Shown: positions 47,401-57,709 of the stretch, one piece after another | How the letters are laid out: every line of letters starts with the position of its first letter | Numbering within the stretch: the stretch's first letter is position 1 | DNA from: Microbotryum silenes-acaulis | Lineage: Eukaryota; Basidiomycota; Microbotryomycetes; Microbotryales; Microbotryaceae | NCBI GenBank assembly: GCA_003665825.1 | Contig: QPFY01000002.1 | Location: forward strand, 310,001-374,000 | Direction of reading: 5' to 3' | Length of the DNA stretch: 64,000 nt | Notes under the pieces: generated by a model | The model's input: only the letters and a program-made list of their open reading frames with translations | The model's database searches: none | What the model was told of the DNA's origin: nothing | Made by a program: the position numbers and the translations under genes

Positions 47401-48863
47401 ATGGCATCGTCATGGAAGTGGAAAATTCGTATCCCTGCCATCCTAGCCTCAGGCGCATCGCTTTTCGCTTCCGCCGAAGAACGTCGTACGACCGCCCCCG
47501 CTGCCGAGCAGAACCCCCGAGCTGTCATCACCAACAACTTCCACAGCCAGGACCAAGCTCCGACTGCTCTACAGCTCACCGTATCTCTCGATTCATCAAA
47601 TGGAGCACCCAGCAGTCGAACGGCGGTCTATCTCGACGCGCTCGATTTGTGCGAGAGCGCTTTTACGCAGCAAATTCTCGACTGGTTTATCGAGGTGAGT
47701 CATGATTCTCGCTGCCTTGTGGTGATCGCACCGGTCATCTTCACCGGCAAATGATCATCGTCATAATACCTGTTCTCACTGGGCTCGTCACAGCATGCAG
47801 CGAGCCTCAACCTCGACTTCAACGCACCAAAGCCAATCGTGATCGACTCTTCAGTCCTGCGTGAGTCACCCCACCACCTTCAACTGTAATCGCCACTGGC
47901 ACGTGACGATCTTCTGACTGGCCCCTCTCACAGTGCCAATGTGCCCCCTCAACATCCACCTCCATCTTCACTTCAACCTCCCTCTGCCGTCCAAGGCATC
48001 CTCCCCCTCATCTCCTTCCGCCGAGGCCTTGCGCGAATGGCTCACCTCCCCCACCTCGGTCCACCTCACAGTCCGACCCTTGATTACGAAAATGCTTCCC
48101 AAGCTCGCGTCCGTATTGGTCAAACAATTCCCGAATGACCTCAATCCTCGCTGGGCACAGGTGAGTGTCATCTTTGTACCACGTAAGAGGTGAACCGCTT
48201 TCACATGATATTGCGCCACTGATCATCTTTTCCTCCCCACCCTGCTCCCACCTCCCCCCCACCTCCATCAGCGCCTCGCAAACGACCGTAAATCCTACCC
48301 CTACCTTTCGAAAGCGCTGAACAATATATTCCTCACCTTTGAACCCGGATCCGAAAATTGGATCGATTTACAAACGGTCAGGAGACATCTGGCTCGACTG
48401 GAGGAGCACACCGCGGTGGAGGATCACTTTGCAGGGGGAGGGGTCATTGGGGGTATGATGGGTTTGGTGGCGAGGAGGTACGGGAATCCGGATGCGTGGA
48501 AGGCAAAAGGTGGGAAAGCTAACTCTAAGGAAGGGGAACGCCGTTCGAATAAGGTAGGTGCGGATCGTGCCTACGAGAACAGATGGCGAGGCGGAATGTC
48601 GACCTGACTTTCGCGTTTCGAAGGCAACTCCCTCGCAGGAGCTTCAAGGATGGGAGTTTCCCGATCGACTTCTGGACGGGTCGGATGGGGAACTTGAACA
48701 AGATCAGGAAGAAGGTGAAGAACAAAACTTTGAATCGATTTTAACGGATGAGGACGCCGACCCCTCGGATGGGATCCTGGACGAGGATCTGATGAGCGCC
48801 GGACTGGCTGACGATGATGATGAGCAGATGGATTCAATGGATATTCTCGATCTCTTCGACTAG
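47401..48863 (+). CDS. Hypothetical protein with acidic tail
   Basis: Five exons close in phase (47401-47694, 47794-47860, 47934-48160, 48272-48553, 48624-48863), giving 369 aa (364 if the last acceptor is the CAG at 48638). I do not recognise the family. The N-terminus may be a membrane or signal-like segment (KIRIPAILASGASLFASA). A middle domain follows (LYLDALDLCESAF-like LDLCESAFTQQILDWFIE, CPLNIHLHLHFNLPL, LANDRKSYPYLSKALNNIFL). The C-terminus is acidic (DGSDGELEQDQEEGEEQN, then DADPSDGILDEDL), ending MDSMDILDLFD. Short conserved-looking exons argue for a real gene. It is divergent from the PPWD1-like gene. Confidence 0.72.
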
Positions 48864-49001
48864 TTCAACGCTTCGATAAGAGTTTCTAGATTTGTATGAC
48901 ACTATCGTTGGTTAGCCAAGATACCTGTAGGTCCAGTCATATCCACCTAGTCATATCCACCAACCAGAAATCGTTTGTTCTCAACTATCCATCGCACCCT
49001 C

Positions 49002-50849
49002 CTACATTTTAGCCCCGCTCCCAAAGACGTGGTTCGCAAAAGTCTAATACAAGTGTAAAGGTGTTGAGATCAGTGCCCCTCCCCAAATCCGCTCCGCCTT
49101 AGCCCCTCCTAGACTGACCTCGACATCCTTCCACAACTCCTTGGGTTTCTCGAACGCTGCGAAATGACCTCCCTGTGAAGCCACAGCCTAAAACCAATCA
49201 ATCCCGCCCCCTAGACGATACACCCTCTCTGTACGAACGTAACTCACACTCTCATGCGTCGTAAATTGAACGACGTTCCCCGTCTTCTCGATCAGGATCC
49301 GCGGTGTCGGCATCAGTTCTTGAGGGAACCACGAGAACCCAACGGGTTTGGAGATGAACCATTCCGGTTTATTGATGCTCATGGAAGTGCCGCCATGAAC
49401 CTTTAAAAAGAGCGCGGAAATGAAGGATGGTCAACTTCGGCCGGTCCTTCGGCGAGTGCACAAGTGAGAAATACGATGATAGAAATAGAGGAAAGGGTTC
49501 GCTTACTTCGCGATAAGGGTAGACGGAGCGCGCGATCGTGTCCGTCAAATACCACACCGTCACCGAATCCAAGATGTTGTCGATCGTGATGTCCTCGTCG
49601 GACCAATCCAAGAACTTCTCGCCGACCCTGAGATGAGCCCAAACTCACATCTTGAGAAAAAATATTTGTCTCCCGTCCAGGTCCAGTAGCCAACTCACCA
49701 AGCAAGTAACGCCAAGGGAGAACTCTGCAAGACAAAGCCGATAGTCGAAGGTCGAGTCGCATGGAAATTGGCGTATGCACTACCTTCCTTGCGCCACTTT
49801 TCGGCGCGTTGCAAGCCGGCCTGCTCGTGTTTCTCCAAGGAGGAGGCGTCAAAGTCCCGAGGCGTCGGGACGGGAGCAAAGTTGAGATGAACGGCTGTTG
49901 TTTGAACAAGCAGAAGGAGAACCATTTAGGTTTGGCTCTTCGTGCGTTTCATGGTACAGAAGATGCTCGGACCCACCTTTGCAGTTATCACTCTTGACGC
50001 CGAGGTAGCGCGAGACCCACGAGCCAATGTCGCCTCCCTGAGCGATGTACCCACTGCATCCCAAACCGACCAAGAGCTTATCCATCACTTTGGAGCACTC
50101 GATGATATCATAATCCCGATCGGTCGGGGGGCCGGATGTGAAGGTGTATCCGATCAAGGACGGTACGATAACGTGGAAAGGCAAGGCGGACGGATCGGAG
50201 GCGTAGCGCGTCTTCAGGTCCGTGAGGATGGGGATGAACTCGAGGAAGGATCCTGCGGGGAATCGTACACCATTGGTGAGACTATTTCTTGGTGAACTTC
50301 GGGATGATCTTAGAAGAACGTACCTGGCCAACCGTGGAAGAGTGCGATGGGTTTCGCATTCGGGTTGGTCGAGAAGAGCGCGGCGAAATGGACCGCATGG
50401 ACTGCGCCTTGGTCATCCTCGATGTCGACCATGTACTGTGGGATTTCGTTGATCTTTGCTTCGCGCTTGCGCCTGCACCGGAGTGACAGAGGACGTTGAA
50501 GAGTCAGCTAAACTGTGCACAACCCAGGCGACCATGGCGCCCCACATGAACGTCGATTATGGCGTCATCACGCTCGCATAGGCGGCCTCACCACCATCAG
50601 CTCCCGCTCAAGTGCTGCAGATGGTACATGGTAGACTCACCAATCGAATCCATCCTCCCACCTCTTCTTGGCCTCGACGAACCACTCTCTCTTGACGCCA
50701 TAGTCCCGATCGGTCTGCTCCCACGTCAGCGCCGGCACTCGACCCAATCGAACGAGATGCGCCAGGTCCGACAACTCTTGATCGCTGAACGAGATCTTGA
50801 ATGGCGTGGGAGCGAGCGTTCTTCCGAGGGGAAGTGTTGTGAAGGACAT
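49002..50849 (-). CDS. Epoxide hydrolase, EHN-domain alpha/beta hydrolase
   Basis: Eight exons close in phase (50849-50641, 50472-50324, 50252-49977, 49894-49699, 49627-49507, 49400-49248, 49172-49119, 49043-49002), giving 399 aa, the family's usual size. The N-terminal EHN region (FKISFSDQELSDLAHLVRL, DRDYGVKREWF) precedes the hydrolase fold. ALFHGWPGSFLEF is the oxyanion-hole loop, GYIAQGGDIGSW carries the nucleophile Asp (~194), and SGGHFAAFEKP carries the catalytic His (~371). Microsomal-type members usually have GGDWG; here it is GGDIG. The reaction is water addition to an epoxide; the physiological substrate is unknown. The last exon is only 42 nt. No signal peptide; cytosolic or membrane-associated. 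Confidence 0.92.
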
Positions 50850-52501
50850 GATGGATGCAATGGGGCGGGTAGCGCAAGAGAGTCTGGTTGGGGCTCCAGG
50901 GAAGGTAGGGCAAGGTCTCAAAGGCAGGCGATCGAATTATAGCGTGTGGGGCCCGGCCCGATGTGCACCGCCGAGCTCTCTGCACCATGATGAAGCCTCC
51001 ACCGTTCTCAGCTGTGTTATCTAAGCACGAGTCTAATTTTCGGGGGTGTGCGGTGTCTAGTAAGTCTTCGGGCCTAAGACTTCGGCATCCGAGTGGACCA
51101 TGCGAACCTTGCGCAAGCGCTGCTCGGAGAAAGAGAAGCTCCTCTGGTGATCTTTAGGGGAGAAGCGGTGGTAGCGTTTGCCTGCGTTCACAAGAACGAG
51201 GACGGAGCCATCACCTCCGACACCTCACCACGGTCGAAAAGGTCCGGTTTCGGTTTCACCTCGGGATTCTACGTTGGCGGTGCTGTGTGGCAGGCGACTC
51301 GTCTCTGATTGGCCTAGCCAGATCGGACTCCTACATTGAGCCTCCTTCGTAACCATTTTCTCGTTTCCTAGTGCTTTCCTTTGTGATTCGAGATTCGCAT
51401 GCACCACGGATTGATATAAGATCAGGGGGGACTTCAGGCCTACCCATTTTATTGGGCACCAGGGACCTATACCTCAGAGAAGAAGAAGAGGGGAAAGGCA
51501 GGGAGCATACGTGGTGCCATAATCTCGCGATCAAAGTCAAGTCGGTACCTTACCCGGGACGTCGACAGGAACATCATGAAAAAAGCAATCGGGGTTTTTC
51601 CATGGACAGCGACGCGCCTCAGCGCTCAGCGACCTGTTTCATTTAATAAGGGAGCAACCCCGGTGCTCAAAGTCGGCGGTCGAGCGGAGAAGCCCATTTC
51701 CTGCGGATTTGTGTCAGCCTATCAGTCAGTTCAGTCAGGGCCGACTTCCCGACTCAGGCCGTGCCGTATGGCATCAGCTGGGTTCCCTAGCAGATCGGTG
51801 GGCCTGAGATACTCATTCTTTTTCAAGAACACAACGTTGCAACATGCTTTACACACTGGTGCCTGCATGAAACACTCAAGTGTGCTGCTTCCTTCTTGGG
51901 CTTGATGGGAGAGTTTCGGGTCAAAATTCGAGGCGAAGCCGCGCTTATGCAGCACGGCGGGGTCGAGTTATATATATCGTGTCGGCGCGGCGCAAGTTAC
52001 CGACACCCACACATGGGAATCCATCATGGGAGGCGACACGGCAGACAACAGTAGGCACACCTCTTACCTTTCAGGTGCCCGCCCATGTGGATGTAATTGA
52101 AAAAGTGGATTACGGAGCAGCTAATACCTCCCTTGAAATATGGCGAAAAGCGCCGACATCCGCTGGATGCATGTGAACGCGCAAGCTGCGACAGCGCACA
52201 AGCCAACGGCCCACGGCATAGGCGCAGGCGAGTCCAACGCCGACGCCGCTGGCCTTTTTTATTTTTTATTTTTATTTTATAGATTTCAATAGCAGTGTAA
52301 TTATATTAATAACTAGAAACCTTTGTCAATAGCAGTATAATTATATTAATATCTAGAAACCTTCCTTGACGCGGAACAAGCTCAAAAGGTCGGGTCTGTG
52401 GCTACCTGTATCGATGACCAACAAGCATTGCCCCTCCCCCCCCCTCGCGCCCGTGCCAACCCTAGCCCGGTTCTCCCGTCGTGAGCGCCCGTACTGGACG
52501 G
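50850..52501. other. Gene-poor gap (1.65 kb) with AT-rich islands
   Basis: This holds the promoter of the leftward epoxide hydrolase gene and the promoter of the rightward SAM-HMG gene. A TTATATATAT tract lies near 51970. A T-rich tract and a tandem 40-bp repeat lie at 52256-52366, just before the next gene. Open frames here start without ATG or have no domains. No RNA gene was identified. Confidence 0.5.
52287..52366. repeat. AT-rich 40-bp tandem repeat, two copies
   Basis: The unit starting CAATAGCAGTGTAATTATAT at 52287 is followed 40 bp later (52327) by CAATAGCAGTATAATTATAT and nearly the same remainder (TTAATAxCTAGAAACCTT). Only two or three bases differ. The tract follows an almost pure A/T run (52253-52280) and is unlike the GC-rich surroundings. 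Confidence 0.9.
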
Positions 52502-55500
52502 ATGGACAGCAACATATCATCGTCGTCGACTCCGGCGTCGTCGTTGTCGTTGTCGGCCCTTGCAGCCGGCGGTCCGGCGATCGGGAGCGGCAGCAGTGGC
52601 AGCTCTGGTGACCGTCAGGACTACTTTGGCACGCTCGCCATCGTCGACTCTGCCGGTGCATCTGCGGAAGCACCCGCCCCAGCGACACTCACCGGCGACA
52701 ACAGTAGCAACCACTACAACCACCAACCTCTGCACCACCCGACCGCGTACCCTTACCACGCCTCTTGGGTCGCAGGATCAGTAGCACCCGCACCAGGATC
52801 AGCAACAGCAGCCGCGTCGCCATCAGCAGGAGCCCCGGCAGCCTCAGCAGGAGCCCCGGCAGCCTCCGCGCTCTCAGCAGATCCATCCAACGTTCTCGAG
52901 CCGACCAGATCGAGGCCCAGCCTGCACGACCGCGGCGCACCGTTGGGATCACCTTCGACCTTGTCCAACGTGGGAGCGGCGTGGATCAACCGTTACCACC
53001 AAGCGATGCCTCGGCATACAATGTCGAACGGGACGACGACGACGACGGTCCCGGCATCTGCGACCTCCAGGGGTGGGACGCTACACCCCGCGAACCATCC
53101 GGCACATGCGATCGTCCCGAATCAGGGCCACCACGTTCACGGCCATGCACAAGCTCATCTGCATCACCCAGCCTACTCAAACTACCCAGCCTCGTCGTCG
53201 TCGCACCACACGCAGCATTTCAACTCGGGCGGCGCCGCGCTGTCGCATCTGCTCCACCATTCCGACCAGACCGACACCTCGTCGGCCGCTCCCCACTGTA
53301 ATCCCCATGGCGCCCCCGCACCTTACCCGACTCCTGTCACCCCTTCGCTCCTGTCGTCGTCCAACATGCCATCGGCGAACCAGACCTCGATGACACACGT
53401 TGAATCCTCCGCTCTCGAGGTGGCACCGAGCTCGGTATCGTCGTCGGCAGCGGCGGCGGCGGTAGCAGCAGCAGGAGCGACGGCCCCGGGATCGCTGCAC
53501 ACCCCTATGGCCACATCAACGACGACTACTACAACGGGGCATCCTATCGCGACCTTTTCCCAGATGCACTCCCATCTGTGGCCCTCGTACCCATCTTCTA
53601 CGGTCGCGTCGAGCTCAACGACCCCAGCATCTCGGCCGTTAGCTCCGCCGGCGGCTGCGACGGCCCCCGCGCCGATCAACTCGGTGCACGAGCTGCTTTA
53701 TTCGTTGCACCTGACGCAGTATTACGATGTGAGTCCTTTCTCCATTGGATCCGACTGTTCACTGCTTTCCATGTGCCCCAGCATCGCTGGTCATCATTGG
53801 GTTGTGACGTCGTACCCGTTTCATGGCCGGGCTATCTTTCTGGTGCTCTCCACTGATCCCTGCCGCCCGTGACCGCGTCGAACGCCGATCGCCGCCTCCT
53901 AAAAATCCGTGATCAGACATTCGTCGCGGAAGGTTTCGATCGACTCGAGTGAGTGTTTCTCTTTCGCGCATGTGCTTTCGGAGGCCCCCCCTTCATGTCG
54001 TGGCATCACATGTGACTGATTTGTGTGCTCGTCTTCTTTATCTCCGCTCTCCTACCCCGTCTGGCTTCCGCTCGCGCTTCCATGATCGACGGTGGGCTCT
54101 CTTCGTGTCGGCGTCATGCCATTCTTCTCGACCTTCTCTCTCCGCGCGCGTCCTTTTTTTAGAGCGCTCGACGATATTACGGAAGCCGATTTCGAAGCCG
54201 TCGGCGTTCGCAGGGGGCATCGAAGGTTGATACAGCGACATTTGGCATCCATCAAAGGTAAATCGCATTATATCATCCCCTAGCGTACCATTTTCTCCTT
54301 CCGGCTGGCAACGCTGTATCAACATCACAACGGCGCCGTCGGTCTCGGGCAGCTGTTCGGAACCCTCGCGCTGATCAGCTTTCTGTCGGGCTATCTCCCG
54401 CGTGCTTCACCTTCTTGCCTCTGTTGTTGCAGGTCTACCCACCTCGGCGCCGTTGGTCTTGCCCATCGCTTTGGGGCATGGCGAGAATGGAACGATTTCT
54501 ACTGTACCCGCGCTCGCAGTGGTCAAGAATCATGGTCTCGGCAAGGCGGAATGGGTCAACCCAACCGTTGCCGACCAGGCCCAAGTCGTGGACGCAAATG
54601 CTGCGGACGAGTTTGCGCCCAAGTCCAAGATGGAAGATGAGGCCGAAGAAAGTGACGACAACCAAATTGGTGATGTCTCGGTGGCGACGACGTTGGTAGA
54701 GGATCAGGAAATGTCGAACCTGTCTTCTTCGACGGGCGCGTCGAGGGCAAGGGGAGGGAGCAAGTCGAGGGGCGTCAAGAGGAAGAGCATCGCTCCTGCG
54801 ACGACGGCTCCTACTTCAGGTGAGGCTTGTCATCATTCCGTGTAACACGAAGAATCTCTGAAGCTGATTAACAATGTGGGCACCTCGCTCAGTGACGCAA
54901 ACGAACCGCAACGTTTTTTACATCCACCCAACGAACTCGGCCTCGGTGACTCGATCGACCACTGCCTCTCCTAAAGCAGTTCCGATCCAGACCACCGCCG
55001 TCTCAACTTCGGCCGCTCCGGGTACGCTGATGAAACCGACGATGTACCCGGCCAAACGTCGTTACCGACGTCACCCGAAACCGGACCCCAACGCGCCGGT
55101 CAAGCCTTCTTCCGCGTACGTCGAATTCTCCACCTCGATCCGCGCCGAATTGGGTACCTCGAAGTCGTTCACCGAGATCGCGCGCATCGTCGGTGAGAAA
55201 TGGCAAGCTTTACCGTGTTTGGAGAAAGCCGACTTGGAACGTCGGACGATCGAAGCGAAGGAGGCGTACGCGAGGGATTTGGAACTTTATCAGCAGGGGA
55301 AGGAGTGGAGGGAGTACGAAGCCTATTTGAAGGAGTTTAGGGCCAAGTACCCTGATAGTGCGATCGGACCTTCGACGACGGCGGCGGGGGTGGCGGAGCT
55401 GGAGACGGGGTCGTCACCTGCTCCTTCGGGTTCGGGTTCGGGTTTGACGGCGGGGAAGGAGAGCAAGGTGGTGGGATGTGGTAAGGGTCGGGGTGGGAGA

Positions 55501-55854
55501 CGCTCGAGTACGCGTACGGTCCAACTCGCCGCTCCAGTGGGCGAAGGCGCGCCGACGAGTTCGGTTCGGATGGGCCGGCGCACATCGGCAAGACGATCTT
55601 TGGCTAAAAATGGGCCACGCGAGGAAGCTAGTTCGGATTTAGATTTGGATGGCGATGGGGAAGGGGAGGGTGAGGATGTTGATGGGGAAGGTGAGACCGA
55701 TGCGGACGCCTTGGTCGGCTCATCGACGACGACGATGACGAATGGGAATGGTGTGGGTGTGGAGGGGAAGGGGGAAGAGTTCGATAAGGAACAATGGGAT
55801 GCGGTGAGGGTCTTGGCCAATGTCCATCGAAGGGAATCCAAATTATCGCGTTGA
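52502..55854 (+). CDS. SAM-domain plus HMG-box DNA-binding regulator
   Basis: Five exons close in phase (52502-53728, 53917-53948, 54163-54257, 54433-54819, 54893-55854), giving 900 aa. The first ~390 residues are disordered (His, Thr, Ala and Ser runs). A SAM domain is split over three exons: SVHELLYSLHLTQYYD, TFVAEGFDRLEALDDITEAD and FEAVGVRRGHRRLIQRHLAS (~394-451). After a linker with KRKS comes an HMG box (~642-715): PNAPVKPSSAYVEFSTSI, ARIVGEKWQALPCLEKAD and KEAYARDLELYQQ, with the usual KP, W, and K/R positions. The C-terminus is Gly/Ser rich then acidic. SAM domains oligomerise, so a DNA-bending transcription regulator with a self-association domain is the inference. Fungal SAM-HMG fusions are known, but no gene name can be assigned. 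Confidence 0.9.
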
Positions 55855-56149
55855 AGACAAGGGGACGTCGTGGGAACGAAGTTGGAGGAGGAAGGGGATG
55901 AACTCTCAAGGGGATGGGAGGTAAGAGGTCGCTTGCTGTATCTCTTCCTTCCACAGGAGGAGAGTCGAGGAAGGAAGAAAAGAAGTCGGAATTCCTGTTC
56001 ATTTTTGTTGTACAACTCGCAAACAATTCCTTCAGTGTTCTTTCTCTAGTAGTAGTAAAAAGGGCATAGGAACGACAAATGATCCGCGCATTAAAAAGCT
56101 GTTTATTTATCACCAAAGTCACAAGGTCCGAGTTACACAGAGAGTTGCC
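55855..56149. terminator. Convergent 3' region
   Basis: About 295 bp between the stop of the SAM-HMG gene and the stop of the leftward F-box-like gene, so both 3' ends lie here. CTAGTAGTAGTAAAAAGGG (56047) and AAAAAGCTGTTTATTTATC (56094) are A/T-rich signals. No coding potential is apparent. Confidence 0.4.
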
Positions 56150-57439
56150 TTATGCATACATTCCATCCCAAATGGGGATCCACTCGACCTTGAACCTGCG
56201 CTCCTCACTCCCTACCTGGGTCAACCACCTCCCCTCCTCTTTCGCGAACCGATCCCATTCCCTCTCCCTGGTTCCACGAAGGACCAAAGTTTTCAGACGA
56301 TGGAAACTCCCCCCGCCGCCTACGAGAAAGTGTTGACGAAGTATGGCGTTCATCTCTTGGACGTTGTAGGATATAATTAGGTCGAGGTGTTGGAGATGGG
56401 TATGGCGGCTCGCGGAGAGCTTTTCGAGGAGGACGTCGAGGGGTACTTTAGGATGCAGGGAGAGGTGGGCTAGGTTGGATGCGCCGAGGGACGAGGAGGC
56501 TCCTCTCTCGTGAGGGGAGTTCGGTCCAAATGCGTCTTGTAAGAAGCGCTCATCAGGCCGATGATGTATCGCCAACTCTTTCAACCCATTCCCCAGAGCC
56601 AAAGGGAGGGCCTCGATCAGGTTCGGATAACACGATGATCTAGGGACGAGGGAAAGAGTCAGCGAGGTGAGGTAGGGGCATTGGAGGAGGGCGAAGAGGA
56701 GTTGGGAGGGGATTGAGGGTGTGCCGGATAGAGTGAGGTTTCTCAGTGTTGAGCGGAAGGGGAGATATAGGGGCTCGCGGAGGAGGAGAGGGAAGGAGTT
56801 GCGCGGGAGGGGCACGAAGGAGGTGGAGAGGTAGAGGGTATGGAGGTCTGGGAGAGGAGTATGATAGGCTGAGCTGCGAGCGAGGTAAGTGAAGTGCGGC
56901 GTGTACTGACTCGAAAGGGAAGGTTTTTGCAATGCCTTGACGGGCAACGCCTTGAAATCGAAGAGCTCGACGGTCGAGACCCGTTCGGCCTTGAGCAAGC
57001 ATTTCCTCGCCGTGTTGGCACTGATCCCATGGCCGGCGACGATACCCGACATGGACAAGGCGTGGGTTATCAAATGGCTTGAGGACGTGTTCGAAGGTCG
57101 TTTGGAGGATAGCCACCGATTCGCAGCGGACGAAGTGGAGAGCTTGATCGAGGCGTTGAGCAGCGATTGCGAAGGCAAGAGAAAGAGGCGCGAGACGAGG
57201 GCGTAAGAGAGGAGAACTCTGGTTCGACTCGAGTGGTCCGAAGGGAGGGTCAGGTCGATGATGTAGTGGATCAGTTCGAAAGGGAGGGAGTGAATCGGGG
57301 AGGACGAGCTCTTGCGAGAACAACGGCACGAGTCGGAGGCGATGACGTCGTTGGGACTGCACGAGGACGAGGCGTAGGAGGAGGTCGAGGCGGTCGAGTC
57401 GAAAGAAGAGATCGACGAGGACCTGTAGATGGATGCCAT
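56150..57439 (-). CDS. F-box-like protein, single exon
   Basis: One uninterrupted exon of 429 aa from the ATG at 57439 (the frame is open to 57523 but without an earlier ATG). Residues ~40-75 (PIHSLPFELIHYIIDLTLPS) match an F-box helix (LPxELhxxIhdh). The rest is leucine rich with LRR-like steps (FRSTLRNLTLSGTPSIP, YLTSLTLSLVPRSS, ASNLAHLSLHPKV, HLQHLDLIISYNV). The N-terminus is Ser rich. No intron is needed, unlike its neighbours. It is probably an SCF adaptor; the target is unknown. Confidence 0.75.
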   Translation of the reverse strand: MASIYRSSSISSFDSTASTSSYASSSCSPNDVIASDSCRCSRKSSSSPIHSLPFELIHYIIDLTLPSDHSSRTRVLLSYALVSRLFLLPSQSLLNASIKLSTSSAANRWLSSKRPSNTSSSHLITHALSMSGIVAGHGISANTARKCLLKAERVSTVELFDFKALPVKALQKPSLSSQYTPHFTYLARSSAYHTPLPDLHTLYLSTSFVPLPRNSFPLLLREPLYLPFRSTLRNLTLSGTPSIPSQLLFALLQCPYLTSLTLSLVPRSSCYPNLIEALPLALGNGLKELAIHHRPDERFLQDAFGPNSPHERGASSSLGASNLAHLSLHPKVPLDVLLEKLSASRHTHLQHLDLIISYNVQEMNAILRQHFLVGGGGSFHRLKTLVLRGTREREWDRFAKEEGRWLTQVGSEERRFKVEWIPIWDGMYA

Positions 57440-57709
57440 TACATTGTGTGTTTGACGCAGAAGTGGCGTGTGCACACCCCAGATATGGTCGGTTGCTGAG
57501 TGGTCGCCGCCAGCTGAAGGCACGTGAGCGGGAGAAAGGCAAGGAGCAAAAGTCGATTACACCATCTTGAATTGTTCATTAGCGATCAAAGTGGGGGCTA
57601 GTGGGGGCTATTAGTAGGCGGGTGTGGACCCAGCCTTCCTCCCTCCACCCACGCTCTCTCCGCGATCGATCCCCCGAGGCCGAAGCCAGGAAGCCTGCTG
57701 GTCGATCGA
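57440..57709. promoter_or_regulatory. Divergent promoter region
   Basis: 270 bp between the ATG of the leftward F-box-like gene (57439) and the ATG of the rightward sphingomyelinase-like gene (57710). A tandem AGTGGGGGCT duplication occurs near 57590-57609. No TATA box was seen. Confidence 0.45.
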
